Part shown: positions 53,985-63,382 of the stretch, piece by piece
Layout: every line of letters begins with the position of its first letter
Numbering within the stretch: position 1 is the stretch's first letter
Translations under genes and position numbers: made by a program
From: BJGV01 sp964196335
GTDB lineage: Bacteria; Pseudomonadota; Gammaproteobacteria; Burkholderiales; Nitrosomonadaceae
NCBI GenBank assembly: GCA_965238155.1
Contig: OZ250175.1
Span: 1,674,001 to 1,738,000, forward strand
DNA: 64,000 nucleotides
Direction: 5' to 3'
The notes under the pieces: generated by a model
Database searches by the model: none
What the model was told of the DNA's origin: nothing
Seen by the model: only the letters and a program-made list of their open reading frames with translations

Positions 53985-55199
53985 ATGGCCGACATAAAAT
54001 CCTGCCATTTTTTTGCTCCTTGTCCACGCGGATTAGAGTCGGTACTTGCAGCTGAACTTAAGAAGCTAGGTGCATTTTCTGTACAGACACATGATTGTGG
54101 TGTGAAATTTCAGGGAAGTTGGTATACATGCTACCGCACTAATCTTGAAAGTCGGATTGCCAGTCGCATTCTTTGGCAGGTTACAAAACAACCCTATATA
54201 AATGAAACTGATATCTATAAAATCTCTCATGCATTTCCATGGAATGAATGGATCTCATCAACACACACAATTCGTGTCAACGTAGCAGCAAAAAAATGCC
54301 CGCTTCGAAGTCTTGAATTTGTTACTTTAAGAATTAAAGATGCAATTTGTGATAAGTTTCGCGAGTTAACCAGTAAACGTCCTAGTGTAAATACGGTGAA
54401 CCCGGATATCCGCATACATGGGTTTCTCGATACACATGAATTCACTCTGTATCTCGATACATCAGGTGATGCGCTGTTTAAAAGGAATTTACGAAAAGCT
54501 ACGGGAGAAGCTCCACTCAGAGAAAACCTAGCTGCCGGCATTCTACAGATTTCTGGCTGGAAACCTGGCATCCCACTTCTTGATCCAATGTGTGGAAGCG
54601 GCACATTTTTACTTGAAGCTGTACAAATAGCATTGAATATTGCACCGGGGATAAAACGTAACTTTGCTTTTGAGAAATTCAAGAAGTTTGACAGTTCGCT
54701 ATGGAATAAAATAAAAGAAGAATCCATTACCCAACAAAAGAAAAAATTACAGCAACCAATATATGGCAGTGACTTATATGGTGATGCATTAGTTGATGCT
54801 CATACCAATATTGATATGGCGGGATTTTCAGATCTAGTAGTACTGAAACAAGGAAATATTTTAGAAATTCCTGCACCGGCTTCAACCGGTATACTTATTA
54901 CCAACCCACCTTATGGAAAACGTGTAGGCAACCAGAATGAACTGACAGAGCTTTATCCGAAGTTAGGAGACATACTAAAAAAGAAATTTGTCGGATGGAA
55001 TGCTTACTTCCTAACTGGTGACGCCTTTCTGCCAAAATTAATACGCCTGGCTGCCTCACGTCGAACCCCTTTATTTAATGGTGCAGTAGAATGTCGATTA
55101 CTGGAATATAAAATAGTAGCGGGAGGAATGAGAAAGGTGAAAACAACTGATGTCACACAGAATCCAGACTCAGCTCCCATAGCCAGCAAGAATCTGTAG
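53985..55199 (+). CDS. THUMP-domain class I rRNA methyltransferase (RlmL N-terminal type)
   Basis: 404 residues: N-terminal ferredoxin-like and THUMP domain (CPRGLESVLAAELKKLG), then a Rossmann methyltransferase with LLDPMCGSGTFLLEAVQIA (SAM motif I) and the catalytic NPPYGKRVG (motif IV). This matches the m2G2445-forming half of E. coli RlmKL; the RlmK half that makes m7G2069 is not fused or adjacent. Betaproteobacteria often carry this single-domain form. The stop codon is directly followed by the dsbB start. Confidence 0.9.
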   Translation: MADIKSCHFFAPCPRGLESVLAAELKKLGAFSVQTHDCGVKFQGSWYTCYRTNLESRIASRILWQVTKQPYINETDIYKISHAFPWNEWISSTHTIRVNVAAKKCPLRSLEFVTLRIKDAICDKFRELTSKRPSVNTVNPDIRIHGFLDTHEFTLYLDTSGDALFKRNLRKATGEAPLRENLAAGILQISGWKPGIPLLDPMCGSGTFLLEAVQIALNIAPGIKRNFAFEKFKKFDSSLWNKIKEESITQQKKKLQQPIYGSDLYGDALVDAHTNIDMAGFSDLVVLKQGNILEIPAPASTGILITNPPYGKRVGNQNELTELYPKLGDILKKKFVGWNAYFLTGDAFLPKLIRLAASRRTPLFNGAVECRLLEYKIVAGGMRKVKTTDVTQNPDSAPIASKNL

Positions 55200-55706
55200 A
55201 TGATATCAGGGAAAAGAGTAGTTTTATTGTTGATATTCCTGATATGCACAAGCGTAATCGGATACGCTTTATATCTTCAATTAGTAATTAACCTTCTGCC
55301 TTGTCCACTTTGTATAGCGCAACGAATAGCCTATTGGTTGGTAGGATTAACAGCTCTTTTTGCTTTTATCCATAATCCGAGAGGTTTAAGTCGACAAATA
55401 TACTGTAGCTTAATAGCCATTTTTTCACTAATCGGGTTGTTACTTGCATTACGCCATTCTTGGCTAGTTCGATACCCAGAAGCGTTTGAATGTGGAATTA
55501 GTGCAGAAGAAAAATTTCTGAACACCCTATCGATATCCAATTGGTGGCCCAGTATGTTTGAGGCTAATGGGGACTGTGCAGATGTAAAATGGGAGTTTAT
55601 GTCCCTCACTATCCCAGATTGGTCAGCTGTTTTTTTCATAATTTTCCTTATAACTGCAGTTTACATTTTATTCACTAGTCGTAATCAACAACTAAATAAA
55701 AATTAA
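55200..55706 (+). CDS. dsbB: Disulfide bond formation protein DsbB
   Basis: 168-residue inner-membrane quinone reductase that reoxidises DsbA. Four membrane helices; the first periplasmic pair LLPCPLCIAQRIAYW (CxLC) and the second Cys pair around FECGISAEEK and NGDCADVKWEF. The start ATG follows the upstream stop with no gap, so it is probably translated with the methyltransferase. It implies disulfide formation in the periplasm and quinone use. Confidence 0.93.
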   Translation: MISGKRVVLLLIFLICTSVIGYALYLQLVINLLPCPLCIAQRIAYWLVGLTALFAFIHNPRGLSRQIYCSLIAIFSLIGLLLALRHSWLVRYPEAFECGISAEEKFLNTLSISNWWPSMFEANGDCADVKWEFMSLTIPDWSAVFFIIFLITAVYILFTSRNQQLNKN

Positions 55707-55805
55707 CTCGTATAAGAAAAGTATGATTGATCCTACTACATTCTGATTCTAACGTAAGTCAGTCATGTAGAAAAAAACAATAGTGAACTTTAATATATAG
55801 CAGGT

Positions 55806-56651
55806 CTATTCTGTAGCACTATCGTTCTCGGGTTCATCTTGATTCTCAGAATCCTCCGGATCTATATATTCGACTACAATAGAACGTTTCTTTTTAGCAG
55901 GAACAGATACCTCCTGATCAGGCCCCTCTATTTCATCATCTATGGAACGTGGAGGATCACCATCATATATTAAGCTTCTCCGCCGTTGTAAATATGCGTC
56001 ACGCAGGAACTCATATTTATCCAATGCCGCCTCATCTATAATTTCTTCTTTATCCAGTAACTGTGCACGTGCATCAACAGCCCGGCCCGCTCCTATCAAT
56101 GGGGCAGCAAAGGGAGCCATAAAAAAACCCCCGGAGAAAAGTGGATTGGTGGCCATATCTACTATACCTGCACCTGCATCCCGGAACGTACTTCCACCTA
56201 AAATTGGCAATACAATGTAAGGTCCGCTAGATACCCCGTAATGGGCTAGTGTCTGACCAAAGTCCTCATGCCGCTTTGGAAAACCATAGTCTTCTCCATA
56301 ATTAATTAAGCCACCAAACCCCAGAACTGTATTAATTAGAAGGCGTGATCCGTCAGACCCTGCTTCACTAAATTTTAACTGAAGAAGATCGTTAATTACC
56401 ACTACAAAATCGTCCAGATTAGAATAGAAATTTCCTGCCATTATTTGAACAGGTTCAGGTGTAATTGTCTTATAACCCTCGGCAGCTGGCTTCAATGCAT
56501 ACTCATCTGCTTTCTCATTAAAAGAAAAGATAGAACGATTCATCGATTCATAGGGGTCTTTGCTGTTTTGAGGCGCAGCACAACCTGAAAGCAGGATTCC
56601 AAAAAACAATAGTGCAGAAAATCTGGAAAAGTTAAGATGTGTGATATTCAT
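55806..56651 (-). CDS. mlaA: Outer-membrane lipoprotein MlaA (VacJ)
   Basis: 281 residues from ATG 56651, the start giving a proper lipoprotein signal (LLFFGILLSGCAA, lipobox LSGC). The frame is open 12 codons further. The VacJ core DPYESMNRSIFSFNEKADEY, DDFVVVINDLLQLK and DFGQTLAHYGVSSGPYIVLPILG is intact; the C-terminal tail is Glu/Asp-rich. MlaA removes surface-exposed phospholipids from the outer leaflet. Its presence shows an outer membrane with controlled lipid asymmetry. Other mla genes are not adjacent. Confidence 0.94.
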   Translation of the reverse strand: MNITHLNFSRFSALLFFGILLSGCAAPQNSKDPYESMNRSIFSFNEKADEYALKPAAEGYKTITPEPVQIMAGNFYSNLDDFVVVINDLLQLKFSEAGSDGSRLLINTVLGFGGLINYGEDYGFPKRHEDFGQTLAHYGVSSGPYIVLPILGGSTFRDAGAGIVDMATNPLFSGGFFMAPFAAPLIGAGRAVDARAQLLDKEEIIDEAALDKYEFLRDAYLQRRRSLIYDGDPPRSIDDEIEGPDQEVSVPAKKKRSIVVEYIDPEDSENQDEPENDSATE

Positions 56652-56848
56652 AATGATCTCATTCGTTGGACTGATGGAGTCTGCCATAAATAGATAGTAG
56701 GTTCAACCTTGTAACATAACTATTTTTGGCAATTAACTTTATTAAAGGCAGCCAATAGTTTATAGACTTCTGCTATAGGCATACTTGTATCATTTTTCAT
56801 GAAGATAACTTACTTTTCTAGAATAATTATCAACATTTAACCGGCTTT

Positions 56849-58387
56849 CTACTCCATGCTGCGCCTGGAAAAATCCTTTAGGCGGATACCAAATATCCAT
56901 AAAGACGCAAAATAGCTTGTAGCTCCCAGTATCACAACCCACGCTAACCTGATGACACGCTCCATTGTGGTACTCTCCAGCCATAACATAGTACTTCCCA
57001 TAGAAAGCCAGAGTACTACTGACATTACAGATAATGCTAGTAATACCCTGATGACAAAGATCAGCCATCCTGGTTGTGGCTGATAAATTTTGTGGCTTCG
57101 TAACTTGTAGTAAAGAAGACTTGCATTGAAACATGCACCCAGGCTAATTGCCAGTGCCAATCCAACGTGCTGTAAAGGACCAATGAACACTAGATTCAGA
57201 AGTTGTGTAACAACAAGTGTTACAGCAGCAATTTTTACCGGAGTCTTGATGTTCTGACGAGCATAAAATCCGGGTGCCAGCACTTTAATTAAAATTAATC
57301 CTAATAAACCTGTGCTATAGGCAATTAATGCATTACGAGTCATCAGTACATCGTTAACGGAGAATTCCCCATAGTAAAATAATGTAGTGATTAATGGAGT
57401 AGCAAGTAATGCCAGCGCCACTGCTGCAGGCAGTGTCATCATCACGGTAAATCGCAAGCCCCAATCAAGCAGATGAGAGTATTTTTCGGTACTGTTACTA
57501 GTGTAATGACGAGAAAGAGACGGCAATAATATCGTCCCTAGTGCCACACCTAGCAAACCAGCAGGAAATTCCATCAGTCGATCAGCGTAATATAACCACG
57601 AGACACTACCGGTAATGAGAAATGAAGCAAAAATAGTACTTATTAGCAAACTAATCTGACCGACTGATGCGCCAAACACAGCCGGCCCCATTTGTTTCAC
57701 CACACGCCAGGCTCCGGTATCTTTAGATATGAGGCGTGGGCACGGCAGCAACCTCACCCGTATAAGAAACGGTAGCTGAAAAGCCAGTTGTAAAGCACCA
57801 CCAATGAATACCGCCCATGCTAGAGCTAATACAGGTGGATCAAGGAGTGGCGCAAGCCACAACGCACAACCAATGAAAGATAAATTTAAAAGTGCGGGAG
57901 TAAATGCAGGAACAGAGAATTTTCCAAAAGTATTAAGTATTCCACCAGCCAGAGAAACTAAGGAAATAAATAGAATATAAGGGAATGTAATCTGCAGGAG
58001 CTCAACTGTTAATGAAAATTTTTGCGGATTATCTGAAAAGCCAGGTGCACTTACATAGATAATGTATGGTGCTGCAACCACACCAATGAGCGTTACGACG
58101 AATAATACAATACCCATCAGTGCAGCAACATGATCGATTAAATTACGTGTTTCATCAAACGAACGAATATTTTTATATTCTGAAAGAATCGGGACGAATG
58201 CTAATGAAAAAGCACCTTCCGCAAATAAACGTCGCAAAAGATTAGGAATACGAAATGCAACAAAAAAAGCATCCGTTGCCATGCCTGCTCCAAAAATCCG
58301 AGCAATCAACATATCTCTTACAAATCCTAGAATACGGGATACCAAGGTCATGCTGCTTACTGCAGCGAAAGTTCTGAGCAAATTCAT
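56849..58387 (-). CDS. murJ: Lipid II flippase MurJ
   Basis: 512-residue polytopic protein of the MVF/MOP family that flips the peptidoglycan precursor lipid II. MNLLRTFAAVSSMTLVSRIL then GFVRDMLIARIFGAG at the start, FRIPNLLRRLFAEGAFSLAF and SSVGQISLLIST-like segment (GASVGQISLLIST) are characteristic; about 14 membrane helices. Divergent from rpsT, the standard arrangement. Confidence 0.95.
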   Translation of the reverse strand: MNLLRTFAAVSSMTLVSRILGFVRDMLIARIFGAGMATDAFFVAFRIPNLLRRLFAEGAFSLAFVPILSEYKNIRSFDETRNLIDHVAALMGIVLFVVTLIGVVAAPYIIYVSAPGFSDNPQKFSLTVELLQITFPYILFISLVSLAGGILNTFGKFSVPAFTPALLNLSFIGCALWLAPLLDPPVLALAWAVFIGGALQLAFQLPFLIRVRLLPCPRLISKDTGAWRVVKQMGPAVFGASVGQISLLISTIFASFLITGSVSWLYYADRLMEFPAGLLGVALGTILLPSLSRHYTSNSTEKYSHLLDWGLRFTVMMTLPAAVALALLATPLITTLFYYGEFSVNDVLMTRNALIAYSTGLLGLILIKVLAPGFYARQNIKTPVKIAAVTLVVTQLLNLVFIGPLQHVGLALAISLGACFNASLLYYKLRSHKIYQPQPGWLIFVIRVLLALSVMSVVLWLSMGSTMLWLESTTMERVIRLAWVVILGATSYFASLWIFGIRLKDFSRRSME

Positions 58388-58629
58388 GGGGATGTATATT
58401 AACCTGATTTCGTAACTATTTTATGCCAGTTATACGATATCCTTTAAGTAAATAGCAAACTCATAACCAGATACTTACCTGAAGTTCAGGTTTAAGTGTA
58501 ATCAATTTTACAATCATTACCCTAATTACATTGCAGATACCTAGCTGCACCCCTATACCTCCTTGTAATATGGCATAAATAGTTTTAAAATAACTGATTA
58601 TATTCAAATGCTGGATTGGAAACTCTCTA

Positions 58630-58893
58630 ATGGCTAATACTGCACAAACTAGAAAACGCGCAAGACAAAATGTGAAGCAAAGTGTTCACAATCATAGCCT
58701 CCGTTCCAGGTTACGCACTGCAATTAAACTTGTAATTAATGCTACTAAATCTGGCGATAAATCTGCTGCTCAGGGTGCATTCAAAACATCCTGTGCTACA
58801 GTAGATTCAATTGCTGATAAGAAGATAATTCACAAAAATAAGGCCGCACGACATAAGAGTCGTCTGTCTGCAGCTATTAAAGCAATGGCCTAA
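58630..58893 (+). CDS. rpsT: 30S ribosomal protein S20
   Basis: 87-residue highly basic, three-helix protein: MANTAQTRKRARQNVKQSVH then NHSLRSRLRTAIK, with the end KNKAARHKSRLSAAIKAMA. Typical length and sequence. It is divergent from murJ. A terminator-like structure follows at 58911-58939. Confidence 0.97.
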   Translation: MANTAQTRKRARQNVKQSVHNHSLRSRLRTAIKLVINATKSGDKSAAQGAFKTSCATVDSIADKKIIHKNKAARHKSRLSAAIKAMA

Positions 58894-58910
58894 AAACCGT
58901 ATCTCATCAG

Positions 58911-58939
58911 AAAAATCCTTGCTGAGCTTAGGCTTTTTT
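58911..58939 (+). terminator. Possible rpsT terminator
   Basis: AAAAATCCT at 58911-58919 can pair with AGGCTTTTT at 58930-58938 with one internal mismatch around a 10-base loop, and ends in a T run. It is 18 bases after the rpsT stop. The stem is weak in GC, so this is tentative. Confidence 0.4.
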
Positions 58940-59240
58940 ATTTGTGGCTATTCTTTGCTACAACCTATCCTTTTTTAACCACCCACCGCTATGCAGAAAC
59001 AACGCTATTATGCTTTACCATAGAGTTTCTAGTTAAAGCAAAATCAACCAAATCAATACACAAATAAAGCCAGTTATCTGATAAACGTGATACGTTCGTA
59101 GCTGCGGGAAAATTGCATGTTATCTTATATTACCCGCCTATTTTATTTAAGATCATTTGCCACCACTGTCGAAAAAATCTTGAAAAATTTGACTAAATGG
59201 GTAAAGATATTTATCAGCGCTACAATTAAATTTGCGGCGC

Positions 59241-59260
59241 ACGGCGGCTACTGCCGCCGT
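59241..59260 (+). promoter_or_regulatory. GC-rich hairpin in the argD leader
   Basis: ACGGCGGC at 59241-59248 pairs perfectly with GCCGCCGT at 59253-59260 around the four-base loop TACT. It stands out in an AT-rich spacer, 32 bases before the argD ATG. No T run follows, so it is not a standard terminator. It may be an mRNA leader structure. Confidence 0.55.
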
Positions 59261-59292
59261 ATTACATTCTAATGCTAAAAAACTGAATACCT

Positions 59293-60456
59293 ATGGATAA
59301 TCTGATGAACACCTATTCGCGACTTCCTGTTACCTTTGTAAAAGGTGAAGGAGTATGGCTATGGGACGACCAAGGGAAAAAATATCTTGATGCTCTGGCC
59401 GGTATTGCGGTATGCAGCATAGGGCATTGCCACCCTAAACTAGTTAAAGCAATTTCAGAGCAAGCTGGAACATTAATTCACACTTCAAATTTATATCACA
59501 TAGATAAACAGGAGAAGCTGGCTGAAAAACTAGCTAAGATATCTGGGTTAAATAAATCCTTTTTTTGTAACTCTGGTGCGGAGGCAAACGAAACTGCAAT
59601 TAAATTAGCCAGATTATATGGCCATAACAAAGGGATTGACTTGCCTACTATCATAGTAATGGAACATTCGTTTCATGGTCGTACTATGGCTACCTTGACA
59701 GCAAGTGGTAACCGCAAAGTTCAGGCTGGTTTTGAACCACTCCTTACAGGATTTGCCCGTGTACCTTTCAATGATCTTGAGGCAATAACACAAGTATCAG
59801 TGCACAACAAAAATGTAGTGGCAATACTAGTTGAGCCATATCAAGGTGAAGGAGGCATCAATGTTCCACAAACAGATTATTTAGAGGGATTACGCCGGAC
59901 ATGTGATAAAAATGGCTGGCTGTTAATTCTAGATGAGGTGCAATGCGGTATTGGTCGGAGCGGAAAATGGTTTGCTTTTCAAAATAGTGGGATAGTCCCG
60001 GACGTGATTACTCTTGCCAAGGGCCTTGGCTCAGGTGTCCCCATTGGTGCATGCATAGCAGGAAATGTTGCCGGAGAAGTATTCAAACCAGGCAACCACG
60101 CGTCCACTTTTGGTGGCAACCCACTCGCCTGTACTGCAGCAATTACTACGTTAGATATAATTGAGGAAGAAGGCTTAATGTGCAATGCATTGGAGCAAGG
60201 TGATTTTATGCGTAAAAATTTCCAGGAACAATTGGGTAATTTAGATAATGTCACTCAAATACGTGGGCAGGGATTAATGATTGGTATAGAACTTACAAAA
60301 CCTTGTGGTGAACTAGTAAATAATGCATTAAAACAAAGGCTGCTACTGAATGTAACTTCGGACAACGTAGTACGCCTACTACCGTCGTTAGTAATAAAGC
60401 AGAATGAAACAGAACAAATAGTGAATATGGTATCTACTTTAATAAAAGAATTTTAA
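59293..60456 (+). CDS. argD: Acetylornithine aminotransferase
   Basis: Class III PLP transaminase of 387 residues for arginine synthesis (and possibly succinyl-diaminopimelate in lysine synthesis). It has FFCNSGAEANETAIKLAR, SFHGRTMATLTASG, VEPYQGEGGI, LILDEVQCGIGRSGK and the PLP Lys in TLAKGLGSGVPIGA. Normal length. It starts an argD-argF-argG series; ATG at 59293 gives the family start, although an ATG four codons later is also possible. Confidence 0.95.
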   Translation: MDNLMNTYSRLPVTFVKGEGVWLWDDQGKKYLDALAGIAVCSIGHCHPKLVKAISEQAGTLIHTSNLYHIDKQEKLAEKLAKISGLNKSFFCNSGAEANETAIKLARLYGHNKGIDLPTIIVMEHSFHGRTMATLTASGNRKVQAGFEPLLTGFARVPFNDLEAITQVSVHNKNVVAILVEPYQGEGGINVPQTDYLEGLRRTCDKNGWLLILDEVQCGIGRSGKWFAFQNSGIVPDVITLAKGLGSGVPIGACIAGNVAGEVFKPGNHASTFGGNPLACTAAITTLDIIEEEGLMCNALEQGDFMRKNFQEQLGNLDNVTQIRGQGLMIGIELTKPCGELVNNALKQRLLLNVTSDNVVRLLPSLVIKQNETEQIVNMVSTLIKEF

Positions 60457-60513
60457 GGATGTAACGAATCGTGTAAGAAAGAATGTGCCGATCTTTAATA
60501 ATCTACAAATATT

Positions 60514-61455
60514 ATGCAACTTAATCATTTTCTACAATTCAATGATTTCTCCCGTGAAGAGTTTGAATATCTCTTTGAACGTACACGGTGGATTAAAAAT
60601 GAATTTAAGCAATACCAGCGTTATTGGCCATTGGAAGACCGTACTCTTGCAATGATTTTTGACAAGAATTCAACTCGCACAAGATTATCATTCGAGGCTG
60701 GGATGCACCAGATGGGTGGAAAAGCAATCTATCTTTCAACAAAAGATACCCAGTTTGGACGAGGTGAGCCTGTAGAAGATGCTGCACGGGTGATCTCTCG
60801 TATGGTAGATATAGTAATGATCCGTACTTACGAACATGACATAATTAAGCGGTTTACTACGCATTCAAGAGTACCAGTGATTAACGGACTTACAGATGAA
60901 TATCACCCCTGTCAGATAATGGGAGATATTTTTACCTTCATTGAACAGCGCGGTAGTATCTCTGATAAGACAGTAGCATGGATAGGAGATTCAAATAATG
61001 TATGTAACACTTGGCTGCAAGCAGCAGAAATATTTAATTTCAACGTACATGTTTCTACCCCACCTGGATATGAAATCAAACCGGAACAAGCAGGACTTAA
61101 TGGTACAAATCATTATGAAGAATTTCCTGATCCACATGATGCAGTAAAAGACGCCGACCTTGTAACTACCGATGTCTGGACAAGTATGGGATTTGAGGCT
61201 GAAACTGAAGAACGGAAGAAAGATTTTGCTGACTTCCTTGTAGATAAAAAGATGATGTCATATGCAAAAAAAGAGGCTCTATTTATGCACTGCTTGCCTG
61301 CCCATCGTGGTGAGGAGGTGTCTTCAGAGATAATCGAGGGACCACAATCGGTTGTTTGGGATGAAGCAGAAAATCGACTACATACTCAAAAAGCACTTAT
61401 GGAATATATGCTGCTAGGAGAAGTTAATCCAGAATCTTCCGTACAAGAAGTATAG
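60514..61455 (+). CDS. argF: Ornithine carbamoyltransferase
   Basis: Makes citrulline from ornithine and carbamoyl phosphate. 313 residues; carbamoyl-phosphate motif DKNSTRTRLSFEAG (STRTR), GLTDEYHPCQIMGD, and the ornithine-binding FMHCLPAHRGEEVS with its Cys. The usual DSMG-like SMG loop reads TDVWTSMGFEAE. It follows argD by 57 bases and precedes argG by 28. Confidence 0.96.
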   Translation: MQLNHFLQFNDFSREEFEYLFERTRWIKNEFKQYQRYWPLEDRTLAMIFDKNSTRTRLSFEAGMHQMGGKAIYLSTKDTQFGRGEPVEDAARVISRMVDIVMIRTYEHDIIKRFTTHSRVPVINGLTDEYHPCQIMGDIFTFIEQRGSISDKTVAWIGDSNNVCNTWLQAAEIFNFNVHVSTPPGYEIKPEQAGLNGTNHYEEFPDPHDAVKDADLVTTDVWTSMGFEAETEERKKDFADFLVDKKMMSYAKKEALFMHCLPAHRGEEVSSEIIEGPQSVVWDEAENRLHTQKALMEYMLLGEVNPESSVQEV

Positions 61456-61483
61456 GATAGAAATTAATTCTTGTGAGTTGAAT

Positions 61484-62707
61484 ATGAAAAAAATTAGCGA
61501 AATTAGTAAAGTAGTATTAGCTTTCTCTGGTGGTCTGGACACATCAGTAATTCTTAAATGGCTACAGGATACATACCAGTGCGAAATCGTTACTTTTACT
61601 GCAGATATTGGTCAGGGTGAAGAAGTAGAACCTGCACGTGCTAAAGCAGAGCAACTAGGTATAAAAGAAATATTTATTGAGGATCTACGTGAAGAATTTG
61701 TACGTGATTTTGTTTTTCCAATGTTCAGAGCTAATGCCATTTATGAGGGCGAATACTTACTTGGTACCAGTATTGCAAGACCACTAATAGCAAAACGACA
61801 AATAGAAATTTCTCAGCTGACAAAAGCTGATGCAGTCTCACATGGAGCAACCGGAAAAGGTAATGATCAGGTCCGTTTTGAACTTGGTTATTACGCTCTA
61901 CAACCTGATATACATGTAATAGCCCCATGGCGTGAATGGGATCTCACATCACGGGAAAAACTTTTACAATATGCCAGGCAAAATAACATCCCGGTGGAGA
62001 TGAAAAAGAAAAGCGGCTCACCATATAGTATGGATGCAAATCTATTACATATATCCTACGAAGGCCGCATACTTGAAGACCCTGCAGTCGAACCAAATGA
62101 ATCTATGTGGCGCTGGAGTGTGCCTCCTGAGGAGGCACCTAATGAAGCAGAGTATATCGATATTGAGTTTAATAAAGGTGACATTATTGCATTAAACGGG
62201 GGGAAATCTTCTCCTGCAAAAATATTGACAGAACTCAATAGGCTAGGGAATAAACATGGTATAGGACGACTTGATTTAGTTGAAAACCGCTATGTAGGGA
62301 TGAAATCCAGGGGCTGCTATGAAACACCTGGTGGCTCTATCATGTTACGCGCGCATCGTGCAATTGAATCTATTACCCTGGACCGGGAAGTTGCACATTT
62401 GAAGGATGAATTAATGCCGCGCTACGCTACATTGATTTACAATGGATATTGGTGGAGCCCCGAACGCAAAATGTTGCAAACCATGATTGATGCTTCACAA
62501 ACTTATGTGAATGGGTGGGTTAGGGTAAAGCTCTATAAAGGTAATGTGATCGTAGTTGGGCGGGATTCTAAAACAAATTCATTATTTGACTCCAATATTG
62601 CAACGTTTGAAGATGACAAAGGTGCGTATAATCAATCAGATGCTGAAGGTTTCATTAAGTTGAATGCCATGCGGATGCGTATAGCTTCAAAGTTGGGAGA
62701 GAAATAA
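61484..62707 (+). CDS. argG: Argininosuccinate synthase
   Basis: Joins citrulline and aspartate with ATP. 407 residues from ATG 61484 (a TTG at 61478 is also in frame). The PP-loop AFSGGLDTSVILKWLQ, GATGKGNDQVRFELGYYAL, and the citrulline-binding ENRYVGMKSRGCYETPGG region are intact. With argD and argF it gives three of the last arginine steps; argH is not in the window. Confidence 0.96.
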   Translation: MKKISEISKVVLAFSGGLDTSVILKWLQDTYQCEIVTFTADIGQGEEVEPARAKAEQLGIKEIFIEDLREEFVRDFVFPMFRANAIYEGEYLLGTSIARPLIAKRQIEISQLTKADAVSHGATGKGNDQVRFELGYYALQPDIHVIAPWREWDLTSREKLLQYARQNNIPVEMKKKSGSPYSMDANLLHISYEGRILEDPAVEPNESMWRWSVPPEEAPNEAEYIDIEFNKGDIIALNGGKSSPAKILTELNRLGNKHGIGRLDLVENRYVGMKSRGCYETPGGSIMLRAHRAIESITLDREVAHLKDELMPRYATLIYNGYWWSPERKMLQTMIDASQTYVNGWVRVKLYKGNVIVVGRDSKTNSLFDSNIATFEDDKGAYNQSDAEGFIKLNAMRMRIASKLGEK

Positions 62708-62812
62708 TTAGCTCTAAGATTTACCATTCACTCTAATTGCAGCTAAATTCAATGTAGATAAATAATTCACTACTTATTTATTAATCTATATGAGTTTATA
62801 GGGAGTAACTAC

Positions 62813-63298
62813 ATGCCTTCATTCGATATAGTTTCAGAGGTTGATAAGCAAGAAATCAAAAATGCAACAGACCAGGTAAATAAAGAGGTTAGTACCCGCT
62901 TTGATTTCAAGGGGTCTGATGCGCGAGTCGAGCAAGAAGATTACAAACTTACCATTTACGCAGATGACGCGTTTAAAATTAACCAAATATTAGATATCCT
63001 TATGAGCAAGGCTACCAAGCGCGGTGTAGATGTACGTTGTATGGACAAAGGTGAGACAGAAAAAATTACAGGAAATAAAGTTAAGCAGTCAATTACGATA
63101 AAAATTGGGGTAGAAACAGATCTTGCAAAAAAAATCGTCAGAATTATCAAGGATAGTAAACTTAAGGTCCAAGCCAGTATCCAGGGAAATACTGTACGTA
63201 TTTCAGGTGCAAAAAGAGATGTATTGCAGGAAACAATAGCACTAATTAAAAAATCTATTACTGAATTTCCCCTGCAATTTCAGAACTTCAGAGACTGA
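62813..63298 (+). CDS. yajQ: YajQ family cyclic-di-GMP-binding / nucleotide-binding protein
   Basis: 161 residues of the UPF0234 family. MPSFDIVSEVDKQEIKNATD at the start, STRFDFKGSDARVE, and the end FPLQFQNFRD are conserved. Members bind nucleotides and, in Xanthomonas, cyclic di-GMP as a transcription co-regulator. GGGAGTAACTAC precedes the ATG. It is 105 bases after argG and probably independently expressed. Confidence 0.93.
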   Translation: MPSFDIVSEVDKQEIKNATDQVNKEVSTRFDFKGSDARVEQEDYKLTIYADDAFKINQILDILMSKATKRGVDVRCMDKGETEKITGNKVKQSITIKIGVETDLAKKIVRIIKDSKLKVQASIQGNTVRISGAKRDVLQETIALIKKSITEFPLQFQNFRD

Positions 63299-63382
63299 AA
63301 ATATGTAGTAGTTCCATCCTGGTAAAATCATCTATAAAATTCTATGCCAGTCATTAAAATAAGTTTGCTTCAATATAATACT

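Larger units (their letters stand above)
58894..59292. other. Spacer between rpsT and argD
   Basis: 399 bases. It holds the rpsT terminator candidate, a 51-codon open frame at 59117-59272 (MLSYITRLFYLRSFATTVEK..., basic, weak GGGAA upstream, no family recognised) and, at the end of that frame, the GC-rich hairpin 59241-59260. Otherwise AT-rich. Confidence 0.5.

Noticed and set aside
54227..54727. 166-codon open frame antisense to the rRNA methyltransferase
   Set aside because: Mirror of a well supported gene, with no recognisable domain.
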